Of a DNA stretch of 64,000 nucleotides, positions 10,059 to 22,481 are shown piece by piece. Position 1 is the stretch's first letter; every line of letters starts with the position of its first letter. The notes beneath the pieces are model-generated. The model searched no databases and had not been told where the DNA came from. It saw nothing but the letters and a program-made list of their open reading frames with translations. The position numbers and the translations under genes were made by a program. The stretch covers positions 123,634,643 through 123,698,642 of the forward strand of contig NC_134096.1 in NCBI RefSeq assembly GCF_000715075.1, in the 5' to 3' direction. Source of the stretch: Nicotiana tabacum (lineage: Eukaryota; Streptophyta; Magnoliopsida; Solanales; Solanaceae).

Positions 10059-12188
10059 TGTGAGCTCCTAATTTTTTACTATATTTGAATAGTTCATCAC
10101 TTTTTAGTATGAAAATATATTTTAAGTTTATTCTACATATTTTAGCTCTTATTTTATATTTTATAGGTTTGATTTAAGAAAATTAAAAACTAACAAAAGA
10201 TTCACATTTTTAGAGTGTTAATTTTATTCTAATATACAAAAAAACAAAATCACAAATAATATATTTTTCTTTTAATAAGTAAGCGAGCAACTCTACCTCT
10301 TGGAATTTTGTCTTTTCCTAAAATAAAAGTCATTTACGTTAACTCACAGGCACCCACTTTGCATTAGAATTTTTATTTAATACCTCACTCGCACTATGCC
10401 AATTCCCAAAAAGGACTCCACTCATTCCATCTTTCACAAGCACCTTACAGGCACATATTTTCGTACCAATTTTTATCCACATCACCTCAGCTAACAAATT
10501 TTGATTCCCCAAGAATATTCTCTCACAAATATTCCCAGCTAGCTTGCTCTCCAAGATCACTCAGCTTTATCTATCTAGAGAGCACATGCTAATTAGCAGG
10601 AAATACAATCTCTCTCACGTGATCTCACAAAAACACACTGATTTTCTTGGGCTTCAAACACGCACCTGTACCCATATATAACCTCACTCAATCACAGAAT
10701 AGAAAAACCCTAAGAGCAGTCCTAGAATTAAGCGTCGTAGAGCAAATATTTGATCTCCCTCTTCACGCTTTCTTCGTCAAAAACCCACAGCATAGCAGAC
10801 CAGTCCCTTGACAACCGGAAGCAGCTATGAAACCATCATGAAATTTACTGATACAACTCCTTGAAGCCTCCATTAACAGTCGACGACCATTTGCAAATTT
10901 TGAGAGGTTCTGTTCGAGTTTTCTACGGCGCGGTCGTGGTCGTTTGGTTGAGTTTAGTTGCCGATTCGTCTTAACTATCATGTACGTGGCTGGACTTTTA
11001 CTTTTAAATTAATAAAAAGCTTCGATCCTTAAGGTGCAATCCCTTGCTTTCCTTACTGTTTCAATTCCTTGGTTAACTTCATACTTTTTAAATATATGAA
11101 CGTTGGTCCTTATGTTGTTGATTTAAGTGTTTTGAGCAAATTGATTATTTTGAATGTTTAATGTTTCTTTGCTTAATATTGCCTCACTGATTCTCTTGAT
11201 AAGGAATTTTCACATGAGGTCACAGCAATTTTTATGCATATGCTTGTACATTAAGTCAAAGTGTCTTCTTCGAGCTTTAGTTTAGATATCCATTGTTGGA
11301 TTTTTTGTATTTCATTATTATGTTAAAAGTTAATTGGGTGATATTTTTTGGGCTGTCAAGTTGATTTAAAGAAAAAGAATTTGGGCATGTAAAGTTTTAA
11401 TTTGAGATAATATGCCTAATGGTCGATTTTCGTTTGATCCAATCCGATAATAGTAATAATGTTGTCAACTTATTAAGAATGTATTGAACTCATATGCCAT
11501 TTCCTCCACAACTCCATATCCATAATTCATGACCTCATAATAATCTCAAAGTAGGAAAAATAATTCATGAATATCGTAGCTTGCTTTAGGTGGGATTAAT
11601 AATGAATCATCGTGACTATGTGTACGGTTCCCGTGGCATAGTCATGATACATAATCCCCAATTCGGGTGTGCATTTTATGTTAAGCGACCATAACTTTTA
11701 ATAATAATAAAAAATTAACATATTGTAAATCGCGAGTGCGTTTCACGTGGCACTATTCGCAATGTGTACAAAAACAAACGAGTGTGCAGCATCGTGACTT
11801 GTTCAAACAAATTCCATAAACACTAAAAGCGTTTAATTAATACTAAAAGCGGTTTAAAAGGTAAAAAATCACAATATGTCTCAAATATGTATTAAATCTG
11901 ATAATTAGGCCAATTATTAATAGTTGTGCGACCGTTCTAGAATCACGAAATTCGGAAGTGCCTCATACCTTCTCCCGGGTTAATAGAATTTCTTACCCGG
12001 TCTTCTGTGTTCGCAGACCATAAATAAGAGTCAAATTTCTCGATTTGAGATTTAAAATAAATCGGTAACTTGGGACACCATAAATTATTCCATGTGGCGA
12101 CTCTTATCAAATAAATAATCCCATTTCGAATAATGTCACTTTAATTGGAAAAACTCCCATATACCCTCGGGAAAAAGGAGGTGTGACA
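10059..12188 (+). mobile_element. LTR unit 4, complete
   Basis: 2130 bp from TGTGAGCTCC to GTGTGACA. It is preceded by the PPT, so it is the one unit in genuine 3' LTR position. CACGTG lies at 10616-10621, TATATAA at 10675-10681, and an AATAAA about 330 bp further on. Open frames in it are short and unrelated to any family I recognise. Confidence 0.87.
10616..10681 (+). promoter_or_regulatory. LTR promoter: G-box core plus TATA box (representative of all units)
   Basis: CACGTG at 10616-10621 is followed 53 bp later by TATATAA at 10675-10681 in CCCATATATAACCTCACTCA, a classic plant TATA context. The same pair recurs at 2528/2587, 4580/4639, 6635/6694, 16571/16630, 18727/18786, 20883/20942, 23039/23098 and 25161/25220. 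In the second half of unit 3 and in unit 5 the TATA box is kept (7632, 12831) but the G-box reads CATGTG. Transcription is inferred, not shown. Confidence 0.65.
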
Positions 12189-12213
12189 GCTATGACGCCT
12201 CTGCTGGGACATC
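12189..12213 (+). other. PBS/PPT fusion junction between LTR units 4 and 5
   Basis: 25 bp: GCTATGACGCCTCTGCTGGG then ACATC. It is related to the left-hand junction variant (GACGCC, CATC ending) with two private changes. Confidence 0.8.
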
Positions 12214-14355
12214 TGTGATCACCTACATTTAGACTATATTTGAATAGTTCATCATTTTTTAGTATGTAAATATATTTTAAGTTTAGTCTACATATTTTAG
12301 CAATTATTTTATCTTTTATAGGTTTTATTTAAGAAAATTAAAAACCAACAAAAGATTCACATTTTTAGAGTGTTAATTTTGTTCTAATTTACAAAAAAAC
12401 AAAATAACAAATAATATATTTTTCTTTTAATAAGTAAGCGAGCAATTCTACTTCTTGGAATTTTGTCTTTTCCTAAAAGAAAAATCATTTACGTTAACTC
12501 ACAGGCACCCACTTTGCATTAGAATTTTTTATTTAATACCTCACCCGCACTATGCCAATTCCAAAAAAGGACTCCACTCATTCCATCTTTCACAAGCACC
12601 TTACAGGCACATATTTTCGTACTAATTTTTATCCACATCACCTCAGCTAACAAACACTTATTCCCCAAGAATATTCTCTAACAAATATTCCCAGCTAGCT
12701 TGCTTTCCAAGATCACTCGTCCTTATCTATCTAGAGAGCACATGCTAATTAGCAGGAAATGCAATCTCTTTCATGTGATCTCACAAAAACACACTGATTG
12801 TCCTTGGCTTCAGACACGCACATGTACCCATATATAACTTCACTCAGTCACAGAATAGAAAAATACTAAGAGCAGTCATAAAATTGAGCGTCGTAAAGCA
12901 AAAGTTTGATCTCCCTCTTCACGCTTTCTACGTCAAAAACCCACACCATAGCAGACCAGTCCCTTGATAACCGGAAGCAGCTATGAAACCATCATGAAAT
13001 TTACTGATACAACTCCTTGAAGCCTCCATTAACAGTCGACGACCATTTGCAAATTATGGTACCGAGTAAAATACTCAAAAGATTACTATCCATTCAAAAA
13101 AAAAATCCCTTTTTATTTTATCACCTCACTACGTACCGCTCAAACTCTTTAATGAGTTTAGTTGCCGATTCGTCTTAACTGTCATGTACGTGGCTGGACT
13201 TTTACTTTTAAATTAATAAAAAGCTTCGATCCTTAAGGTGCAATCCCTTGCTTTCCTTACTGTTTCAATTCCTTGGTTAACTTCATACATTTTAAATATA
13301 TGAACGCTGGTCCTTATGTTGTTGATTTAAGTGTTTTGAGCAAATTGATTATTTTGAATGTTTAATGTTTCTTTGCTTAATATTGCCTCACTGATTCTCT
13401 ATATAAGGAATTTTCACATGAGGTCACAACAATTGTTATGCATATACTTGTAATTTAAGTCAAAGCGTCTTCTTCGAGCTTTAGTTTAGATATCCATTGT
13501 TGGATTTTCTGTATTTCATTATTATGTTAAAAGTTGATTGGGTAATATTTTTGGGGCTGTCAAGTTGATTTTAAGAAAAAGAATTTGGGCATGTGAAGTT
13601 TTAATTTGAGATAATATGCCTAATGGTCGATTTTCGTTTGATCCAGTCCGATAATAGTAACAATGTTGTCAACTTATTAAGAATGTGTTAAACTCATATG
13701 CCATTTCCTCCACAACTCCATATCCATAATTCATGATCTCACAATAATCTCAAAGTAGGAAAAATAATTCATGAATATGGTAGCTTGCTTTAGGCGCGAT
13801 TAATAATGAATCATCGTGACTATGGGTACGGTTCCCGTGGCACAGTCATGATACATAATCCCCAATTCGGGTGTGCATTTTATGTGATCCGACCACAACT
13901 TTTAATAATAAAAAAAAATTAACATATTGTAAATCGCGGGTACGTTTCACGTGGCGCGATTCGCAATGTGTACAAAAACAAACAAGTGCGCGGTATCACG
14001 ACTTGTTTAAATAAATTCTATAAACACTAAAAGCGTTTAATTAATAATAAAAGCGGTTTAAAAGGTAAAAATGTACAATATATCTCAAATATATATTAAA
14101 TCTAATAACTAGGCCAATTATTAATAATTGAGCGACCGTGCTAGAACCACGGAATTCGGGAGTGCCTCACACCTTCTCCCGGGTTAACAGAATTCCTTAC
14201 CCGGTCTTCTGTGTTCGCAGACCATAAATAAGAGTCAATTTTCTCGATTTGGGATTTAAAATAAATCGGTGACTTGGGACACCATAAATTATTCCAAGTG
14301 GCGACTCTTATCAAATAAATAATCTCATTTCGAACAATGTCACTTTAATTGGAAA
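12214..14355 (+). mobile_element. LTR unit 5, disrupted
   Basis: It starts TGTGATCACC and follows the LTR consensus to CACTTTAATTGGAAA, lacking about the last 45 bp. TATATAA lies at 12831-12837; the G-box position reads CATGTG. An internal block of about 50 bp is replaced by 97 bp of unrelated filler (13056-13152). The 3' end runs into foreign sequence at 14356. Confidence 0.82.
13056..13152. other. Filler sequence replacing part of LTR unit 5
   Basis: Every other unit here has TTGAGAGGTTCTGTTCGAG and a GCGCGG-containing stretch. This unit instead has 97 bp of AT-rich sequence including a run of ten A. LTR sequence resumes at TGAGTTTAGTTGCCG. No terminal repeats or target duplication are visible, so deletion with filler is more likely than transposition. 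Confidence 0.65.
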
Positions 14356-15210
14356 TTGAGGAAAGTGAAAAGAATAAGGGGAGGTGTTGTCCAAAATTTT
14401 GTAGATGAGTTAGTCGCTCATTTGTGTTGAGTTCTAGCTTCTGTAAGCTTAACAATGGTCCCTTATTGTTTGTTGTAGATTGAAGTACTAACAGGCTGAA
14501 CCGACTTTGTGTGGTTAGGTAAATGACAAAGGTATGTTAAGGCTATCCCTTCTTTACTTTTGGCATGATCCATATGATACAAACGAAACGAGTAAACACA
14601 CAACTTTCATAAATGACTCTATTCATAGAAGTACTAGGAATGCCTATATTCTTGATTCCCCATGTGTCCTATTATTATATCATCTGTTCACGGGTCTTAG
14701 AAAAATATGTAAGTTGATAAAGTTTATCCGAGAGATCTTATTGACTTACTTGATTATGCATTGTATTCATTTATACATGTACATTGACCCATGACTATAT
14801 GGCATTATATATGCGTATATTATATGTATATGGGATATGGAAAAAGGTTACAACGTTATATATGCACCACCACCTGATCAGCTGGTATACGTTGATGATT
14901 TTTTCCACGTAGGCCGAGATGATATGAGGGGATGCCCTCAGAGGCTTGATGATGTTATGTACTCATATACCTATGCATGGTATGACATTTACACGCATAT
15001 GCATGACATTATAAATGTTTCACGATTCACAGAGATATTCAGACTTACATGTTGAGTTCTTTATACCATTTTTCTTTTATGCCTTACATACTCGGTACTT
15101 TATTTGTACTGACGTCCTTTTTGCCTAGGGACGCTGAGTTTCATACCCACAGGTCCCGATAGACAGGTTGACAGTCTTCCTAGTAGGCTATCAGTTCAGT
15201 GGATGGTGTT
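14356..15210 (+). mobile_element. Fragment of an unrelated retroelement LTR inside the array
   Basis: These 855 bp have no similarity to the surrounding LTR. They include TACATACTCGGTACTTT-like and GACGTCCTTTTTGCCTAGGG-like motifs and a GGTCCCGATAGACAGGTTGA-like end. I associate these with long LTRs of other Solanaceae Ty3/gypsy elements (recognition from memory, not a search). The flanking LTR does not continue across it: unit 5 stops 45 bp short of its end and the right side resumes mid-LTR. Two short frames (14534-14794 and 14837-15055) look non-coding. Confidence 0.5.
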
Positions 15211-15989
15211 GATAATATGCCTAATGGTCGATTTTCGTTTGATCCAGTCCGATAATAGTAACAATGTTGTCAACTTATTAAGAATGTGTTAAACTCATAT
15301 GCCATTTCCTCCACAACTCCATATCCATAATTCATGACCTCACAATAATCTCAAAGTAGGAAAAATAATTCATGAATATCGTAGCTTGCTTTAGGCGCGA
15401 TTAATAATGAATCATCGTGACTATGGGTACGGTTCCCGTGGCACAGTCATGATACATAATCCTCAATTCGGGTGTGCATTTTATGTGACCCGACCACAAC
15501 TTTTAATAATAATAAAATTTCACAAGTAAATCGCGGGTGCATTTCACGTGGCGCGATTCGCAATGTGTACAAAAACAAACGAGTGCGCGGCATCGCGACT
15601 TCTTCAAACAATTTCCATAAACACTAAAAGCGTTTAATTAATACTAAAAGCGGTTTAAAAGGTAAAAATGCACAATATGTCTCAAATATGTATTAAATCT
15701 GATAATTAGTCCAATTATTAATAGTTGAGCGACCGTGCTAGAACCACGGAATTCGGGAGTGCCTCACACCTTCTCCCGGGTTAACAGAATTCCTTACCCG
15801 GTCTTCTGTATTCGCAAACCATAAATAAGAATCAATTTTCTCGATTTGGGATTTAAAATAAATCGGTGACTTGGGACACCATAAATTATTCCAAGTGGCG
15901 ACTCTCATCAAATAAATAATCCCATTTCGAACAATGTCACTTTAATTGGAAAAACTCTCATATTCCCTCGGGAAAAAAGAGGTGTGACA
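15211..15989 (+). mobile_element. LTR unit 5b, 3' fragment
   Basis: Sequence resumes at GATAATATGCCTAATGGTCG, a mid-LTR position, and runs to GTGTGACA at 15989. It lacks promoter and LTR start. Together with unit 5 it marks a break-and-rejoin site inside the array. Confidence 0.82.
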
Positions 15990-16014
15990 GCTCTGGCACC
16001 TCTGCTGGGGCAGC
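15990..16014 (+). other. PBS/PPT fusion junction before LTR unit 6
   Basis: 25 bp: GCTCTGGCACCTCTGCTGGG then GCAGC. The CAGC end matches the real PPT end at 10055-10058, unlike the CATC of the left-hand junctions. Confidence 0.82.
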
Positions 16015-18144
16015 TGTGAGCACCTAATTTTTGAATATATTTGAATAGTACATCATTTTTTAGTATGTAAATATATTTTAAGTTTAGTCTACATATTTAG
16101 CATTTATTTTATTTTTTATAGGTTTTATTTAAGAAAATTAAAAACCAACAAAAGATTCACATTTTTAGAGTGTTAATTTTGTTCTAATTTACAAAAAAGC
16201 AAAATCACAAATAATATATTTTTCTTTTAATAAGTAAGCGAGCAATTCTACTTCTTGAAATTTTGTCTTTTCCTAAAAGAAAAATCATTTACGTTAACTC
16301 ATAGGCACCCACTTTGCATTAGAATTTTTATTTAATACCTCACCCGCACTATGCCAATTCCAAAAAAGGACTCCACTCATTCCATCTTTCACAGGCACCT
16401 TACAGGCTCATATTTTCGTACCAATTTTTATCCACATCACCTCAGCTAACAAACTTTGATTCCCCAAGAATATTCTCTCACAAATATTCACAGCTAGCTT
16501 GTTCTCCAAGATCACTCGTCCTTATCTAACTAGAGAGCACATGCTAATTAGCAGAAAATGCAATCTCTCTCACGTGATCTCACAAAAACACACTGATTTT
16601 CTTGGGCTTCAAACACGCACTTGTACCCATATATAACCTCACTCAGTCACAGAATAGAAAAATCCTAAGAGCAGTCCTAGAATTAAGTGTCGTAGAGCAA
16701 AAATTTGATCTCCCTCTTCACGCTTTCTTCGTCAAAAACCCACATCATAGCAGACCAGTCCCTTGACAATCGGAAGCAGCCATGAAACCATCATGAAACT
16801 TACTGAAACAACTCCTTGAAGCCTCCATTAAAAGTCGATGACCGTTTTCAAATTTTGAGAGGTTCTGTTCGAGTTTTCTCTAGCGCGGTCGTGGCCGTTT
16901 GGTTGAGTTTAGTTGCCGATTTATCTTAACTATCATGTACGTGGCTGGACTTTTACTTTAATATTTAATAAAAAGTTTCGATCCTTTAGGTGCAATCCCT
17001 TTCTTTCCTTACTGTTTCAATTCCTTGCTTAACTTCATACTTTTTAAATATATGAACGCTGGTCCTTATGTTGTTGATTTAAGTGTTATTAGCAATTTGA
17101 TTATTTTGAATGTTTAATGTTTCTTTGCTTAATATTGCCTCACTGATTCTCTTGATAAGGAATTTTCACATGAGGTCACAGCAAATGTTATGCATATGCT
17201 TGTACATCAAGTCAAAGCGTCTTCTTCGAGCTTTAGTTTAGATATCCATTCATGGATTTTCTATATTTCATTTTTATGTTAAAAGTCGATTGGGTGATAT
17301 TTTTGGGGCTGTCAAGTTGATTTTAAGAAAAAGAATTTGGGCATGTGAAGTTTTAATTTGAGATAATATGCCTAATGGTCGATTTTCGTTTGATCCAGTC
17401 CGATAATAGTAACAATGTTGTCAACTTATTAAGAATGTGTTAAACTCATATGCCATTTCCTCCACAACTCCATATCCATAATTCATGACCTCACAATAAT
17501 CTCAAAGTAGGAAAAATAATTCATGAATATCGTAGCTTGCTTTAGGCGCGATTAATAATGAATCATCGTGACTATGGGTACGGTTCCCGTGGCACAGTCA
17601 TGATACATAATCCTCAATTCGGGTGTGCATTTTATGTGACCCGACCACAACTTTTAATAATAATAAAAAAGTAACATATTGTAAATTGCGATTGCGTTTC
17701 ACGTGGCGCGATTCGCAATGTGTACAAAAATAAACGAGTGCGCGGCATCACGACTTGTTCAAACAAATTCCATAAACACTAAAAGCATTTAATTAATACT
17801 AAAAGCGGTTTAAAAGGTAAAAATATACAATATGTCTCAAATATGTATTAAATTTGATAATTAGGCCAATTATTAATAGTTGAGCGACCGTGCTAGAATT
17901 ACGAAATTCGAAAGTGCCTCACACCTTCTCCTGGGTTAACAGAATTCCTTACCCGCTCTTCTGTGTTGATAGACCATAAATAATAGACAATTTTCTCGAT
18001 TTGAGATTTAAAATAAATTGGTGACTTTGGACACCATCAATTATTCCAAGTGGCGACTCTTATCAAATAAATAATCTCATTTCGAACAATATCACTTTAA
18101 TTGGAAAAACTCCCATATCCCTTCGGAAAAAAGGAGGTGTGACA
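16015..18144 (+). mobile_element. LTR unit 6, complete
   Basis: 2130 bp, TGTGAGCACC to GTGTGACA. CACGTG at 16571-16576, TATATAA at 16630-16636, AATAAA at about 16967. Near-identical to units 7-9 over most of its length, opening the regular part of the array. Confidence 0.88.
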
Positions 18145-18169
18145 GCTCTGGCGCCTGTGCTGGGGCAGC
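18145..18169 (+). other. PBS/PPT fusion junction between LTR units 6 and 7
   Basis: 25 bp: GCTCTGGCGCCTGTGCTGGG then GCAGC. Identical to the next two junctions (20301-20325 and 22457-22481), marking co-amplified units. Confidence 0.85.
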
Positions 18170-20300
18170 TGTGAGCACCTAATTATTTACTAATTTTGAA
18201 TAGTTCATCATTTTTTATTATGTAAATATATTTTTAGTTTAGTCTACATATTTTAGCACTTATTTTATCTTTTATAGGTTTTATTTAAGAAAATTAAAAA
18301 CCAACAAAAGATTCAAATTTTTAGAGTGTTAATTTTGTTCTAATTTACAAAAAAGCAAAATCACAAATAATATATTTTTCTTTTAATAAGTAAGCGAGCA
18401 ATTCTACTTCTTGGAATTTTGTCTTTTCCTAAAAGAAAAATCATTTACGTTAACTCACAGGCACCCACTTTGCATTAGAATTTTTATTTAATACCTCACC
18501 CGCACTATGCCAATTCCAAAAAAGGACTCCACTCATTCCATCTTTCACAGGCACCTTACAGGCTCATATTTTCGTACCAATTTTTATCCACATCACCTCA
18601 GCTAACAAACTTTGATTCCCCAAGAATATTCTCTCACAAATATTCACAGCTAGCTTGTTCTCCAAGATCACTCGTCCTTATATAACTAGAGAGCACATGC
18701 TAATTAGCAGAAAATGCAATCTCTCTCACGTGATCTCACAAAAACACACTGATTTTCTTGGGCTTCAAACACGCACTTGTACCCATATATAACCTCACTC
18801 AGTCACAGAATAGAAAAATCCTAAGAGCAGTCCTAGAATTAAGTGTCGTAGAGCAAAAATTTGATCTCCCTCTTCACGCTTTCTTCGTCAAAAACACACA
18901 TCATAGCAGACCAGTCCCTTGACAATTGGAAGCAGCCATGAAACCATCATGAAACTTACTGAAACAACTCCTTGAAGCCTCCATTAAAAGTCGATGACCG
19001 TTTTCAAATTTTGAGAGGTTCTGTTCGAGTTTTCTCTAGCGCGGTCGTGGCCGTTTGGTTGAGTTTAGTTGCCGATTTATCTTAACTATCATGTACGTGG
19101 CTGGACTTTTACTTTAATATTTAATAAAAAGTTTCGATCCTTTAGGTGCAATCCCTTTCTTTCCTTACTGTTTCAATTCCTTGCTTAACTTCATACTTTT
19201 TAAATATATGAACGCTGGTCCTTATGTTGTTGATTTAAGTGTTATTAGCAATTTGATTATTTTGAATGTTTAATGTTTCTTTGCTTAATATTGCCTCACT
19301 GATTCTCTTGATAAGGAATTTTCACATGAGGTCACAGCAAATGTTATGCATATGCTTGTACATCAAGTCAAAGCGTCTTCTTCGAGCTTTAGTTTAGATA
19401 TCCATTCATGGATTTTCTATATTTCATTTTTATGTTAAAAGTCGATTGGGTGATATTTTTGGGGCTGTCAAGTTGATTTTAAGAAAAAGAATTTGGGCAT
19501 GTGAAGTTTTAATTTGAGATAATATGCCTAATGGTCGATTTTCGTTTGATCCAGTCCGATAATAGTAACAATGTTGTCAACTTATTAAGAATGTGTTAAA
19601 CTCATATGCCATTTCCTCCACAACTCCATATCCATAATTCATGACCTCACAATAATCTCAAAGTAGGAAAAATAATTCATGAATATCGTAGCTTGCTTTA
19701 GGCGCGATTAATAATGAATCATCGTGACTATGGGTACGGTTCCCGTGGCACAGTCATGATACATAATCCTCAATTCGGGTGTGCATTTTATGTGACCCGA
19801 CCACAACTTTTAATAATAATAAAAAAGTAACATATTGTAAATTGCGATTGCGTTTCACGTGGCGCGATTCGCAATGTGTACAAAAATAAACGAGTGCGCG
19901 GCATCACGACTTGTTCAAACAAATTCCATAAACACTAAAAGCATTTAATTAATACTAAAAGCGGTTTAAAAGGTAAAAATATACATTATGTCTCAAATAT
20001 GTATTAAATTTGATAATTAGGCCAATTATTAATAGTTGAGCGACCGTGCTAGAATTACGAAATTCGAAAGTGCCTCACACCTTCTCCTGGGTTAACAGAA
20101 TTCCTTACCCGCTCTTCTGAGTTGATAGACCATAAATAATAGTCAATTTTCTCGATTTGAGATTTAAAATAAATTGGTGACTTTGGACACCATCAATTAT
20201 TCCAAGTGGCGACTCTTATCAAATAAATAATCTCATTTCGAACAATATCACTTTAATTGGAAAAACTCCCATATCCCTTCGGAAAAAAGGAGGTGTGACA
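18170..20300 (+). mobile_element. LTR unit 7, complete
   Basis: 2131 bp. CACGTG 18727-18732, TATATAA 18786-18792. It differs from unit 8 by only a handful of changes that I could spot by eye, such as ATACATTATG versus ACACAATATG, and CTTCTGAGTTG versus CTTCTGTGTTG. It is therefore a recent duplicate. Confidence 0.88.
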
Positions 20301-20325
20301 GCTCTGGCGCCTGTGCTGGGGCAGC
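20301..20325 (+). other. PBS/PPT fusion junction between LTR units 7 and 8
   Basis: 25 bp, identical to 18145-18169. Confidence 0.85.
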
Positions 20326-22456
20326 TGTGAGCACCTAATTATTTACTAATTTTGAATAGTTCATCATTTTTTATTATGTAAATATATTTTTAGTTTAGTC
20401 TACATATTTTAGCACTTATTTTATCTTTTATAGGTTTTATTTAAGAAAATTAAAAACCAACAAAAGATTCAAATTTTTAGAGTGTTAATTTTGTTCTAAT
20501 TTACAAAAAAGCAAAATCACAAATAATATATTTTTCTTTTAATAAGTAAGCGAGCAATTCTACTTCTTGGAATTTTGTCTTTTCCTAAAAGAAAAATCAT
20601 TTACGTTAACTCACAGGCACCCACTTTGCATTAGAATTTTTATTTAATACCTCACCCGCACTATGCCAATTCCAAAAAAGGACTCCACTCATTCCATCTT
20701 TCACAGGCACCTTACAGGCTCATATTTTCGTACCAATTTTTATCCACATCACCTCAGCTAACAAACTTTGATTCCCCAAGAATATTCTCTCACAAATATT
20801 CACAGCTAGCTTGTTCTCCAAGATCACTCGTCCTTATATAACTAGAGAGCACATGCTAATTAGCAGAAAATGCAATCTCTCTCACGTGATCTCACAAAAA
20901 CACACTGATTTTCTTGGGCTTCAAACACGCACTTGTACCCATATATAACCTCACTCAGTCACAGAATAGAAAAATCCTAAGAGCAGTCCTAGAATTAAGT
21001 GTCGTAGAGCAAAAATTTGATCTCCCTCTTCACGCTTTCTTCGTCAAAAACACACATCATAGCAGACCAGTCCCTTGACAATTGGAAGCAGCCATGAAAC
21101 CATCATGAAACTTACTGAAACAACTCCTTGAAGCCTCCATTAAAAGTCGATGACCGTTTTCAAATTTTGAGAGGTTCTGTTCGAGTTTTCTCTAGCGCGG
21201 TCGTGGCCGTTTGGTTGAGTTTAGTTGCCGATTTATCTTAACTATCATGTACGTGGCTGGACTTTTACTTTAATATTTAATAAAAAGTTTCGATCCTTTA
21301 GGTGCAATCCCTTTCTTTCCTTACTGTTTCAATTCCTTGCTTAACTTCATACTTTTTAAATATATGAACGTTGGTCCTTATGTTGTTGATTTAAGTGTTA
21401 TTAGCAATTTGATTATTTTGAATGTTTAATGTTTCTTTGCTTAATATTGCCTCACTGATTCTCTTGATAAGGAATTTTCACATGAGGTCACAGCAAATGT
21501 TATGCATATGCTTGTGCATCAAGTCAAAGCGTCTTCTTCGAGCTTTAGTTTAGATATCCATTCATGGATTTTCTATATTTCATTTTTATGTTAAAAGTCG
21601 ATTGGGTGATATTTTTGGGGCTGTCAAGTTGATTTTAAGAAAAAGAATTTGGGCATGTGAAGTTTTAATTTGAGATAATATGCCTAATGGTCGATTTTCG
21701 TTTGATCCAGTCCGATAATAGTAACAATGTTGTCAACTTATTAAGAATGTGTTAAACTCATATGCCATTTCCTCCACAACTCCATATCCATAATTCATGA
21801 CCTCACAATAATCTCAAAGTAGGAAAAATAATTCATGAATATCGTAGCTTGCTTTAGGCGCGATTAATAATGAATCATCGTGACTATGGGTACGGTTCCC
21901 GTGGCACAGTCATGATACATAATCCTCAATTCGGGTGTGCATTTTATGTGACCCGACCACAACTTTTAATAATAATAAAAAAGTAACATATTGTAAATTG
22001 CGATTGCGTTTCACGTGGCGCGATTCGCAATGTGTACAAAAATAAACGAGTGCGCGGCATCGCGACTTGTTCAAACAAATTCCATAAACACTAAAAGCGT
22101 TTAATTAATACTAAAAGCGGTTTAAAAGGTAAAAATACACAATATGTCTCAAATATGTATTAAATTTGATAATTAGGCCAATTATTAATAGTTGAGCGAC
22201 CGTGCTAGAATTACGAAATTCGAAAGTGCCTCACACCTTCTCCTGGGTTAACAGAATTCCTTACCCGCTCTTCTGTGTTGATAGACCATAAATAATAGTC
22301 AATTTTCTCGATTTGAGATTTAAAATAAATTGGTGACTTTGGACACCATCAATTATTCCAAGTGGCGACTCTTATCAAATAAATAATCTCATTTCGAACA
22401 ATGTCATTTTAATTGGAAAAACTCCCATATCCCTTCAGAAAAAAGGAGGTGTGACA
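20326..22456 (+). mobile_element. LTR unit 8, complete
   Basis: 2131 bp. CACGTG 20883-20888, TATATAA 20942-20948. The distance from the start of unit 7 to this start, and from here to unit 9, is 2156 bp in both cases. Confidence 0.88.
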
Positions 22457-22481
22457 GCTCTGGCGCCTGTGCTGGGGCAGC
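22457..22481 (+). other. PBS/PPT fusion junction between LTR units 8 and 9
   Basis: 25 bp, identical to the two junctions before it. The next LTR begins TATGAGC instead of TGTGAGC, so its terminal TG is mutated. Confidence 0.84.

Noticed and set aside
14534..15055. Two plus-strand open frames as candidate genes
   Set aside because: They lie in a repeat fragment, have no recognisable domain, and have biased AT-rich composition.
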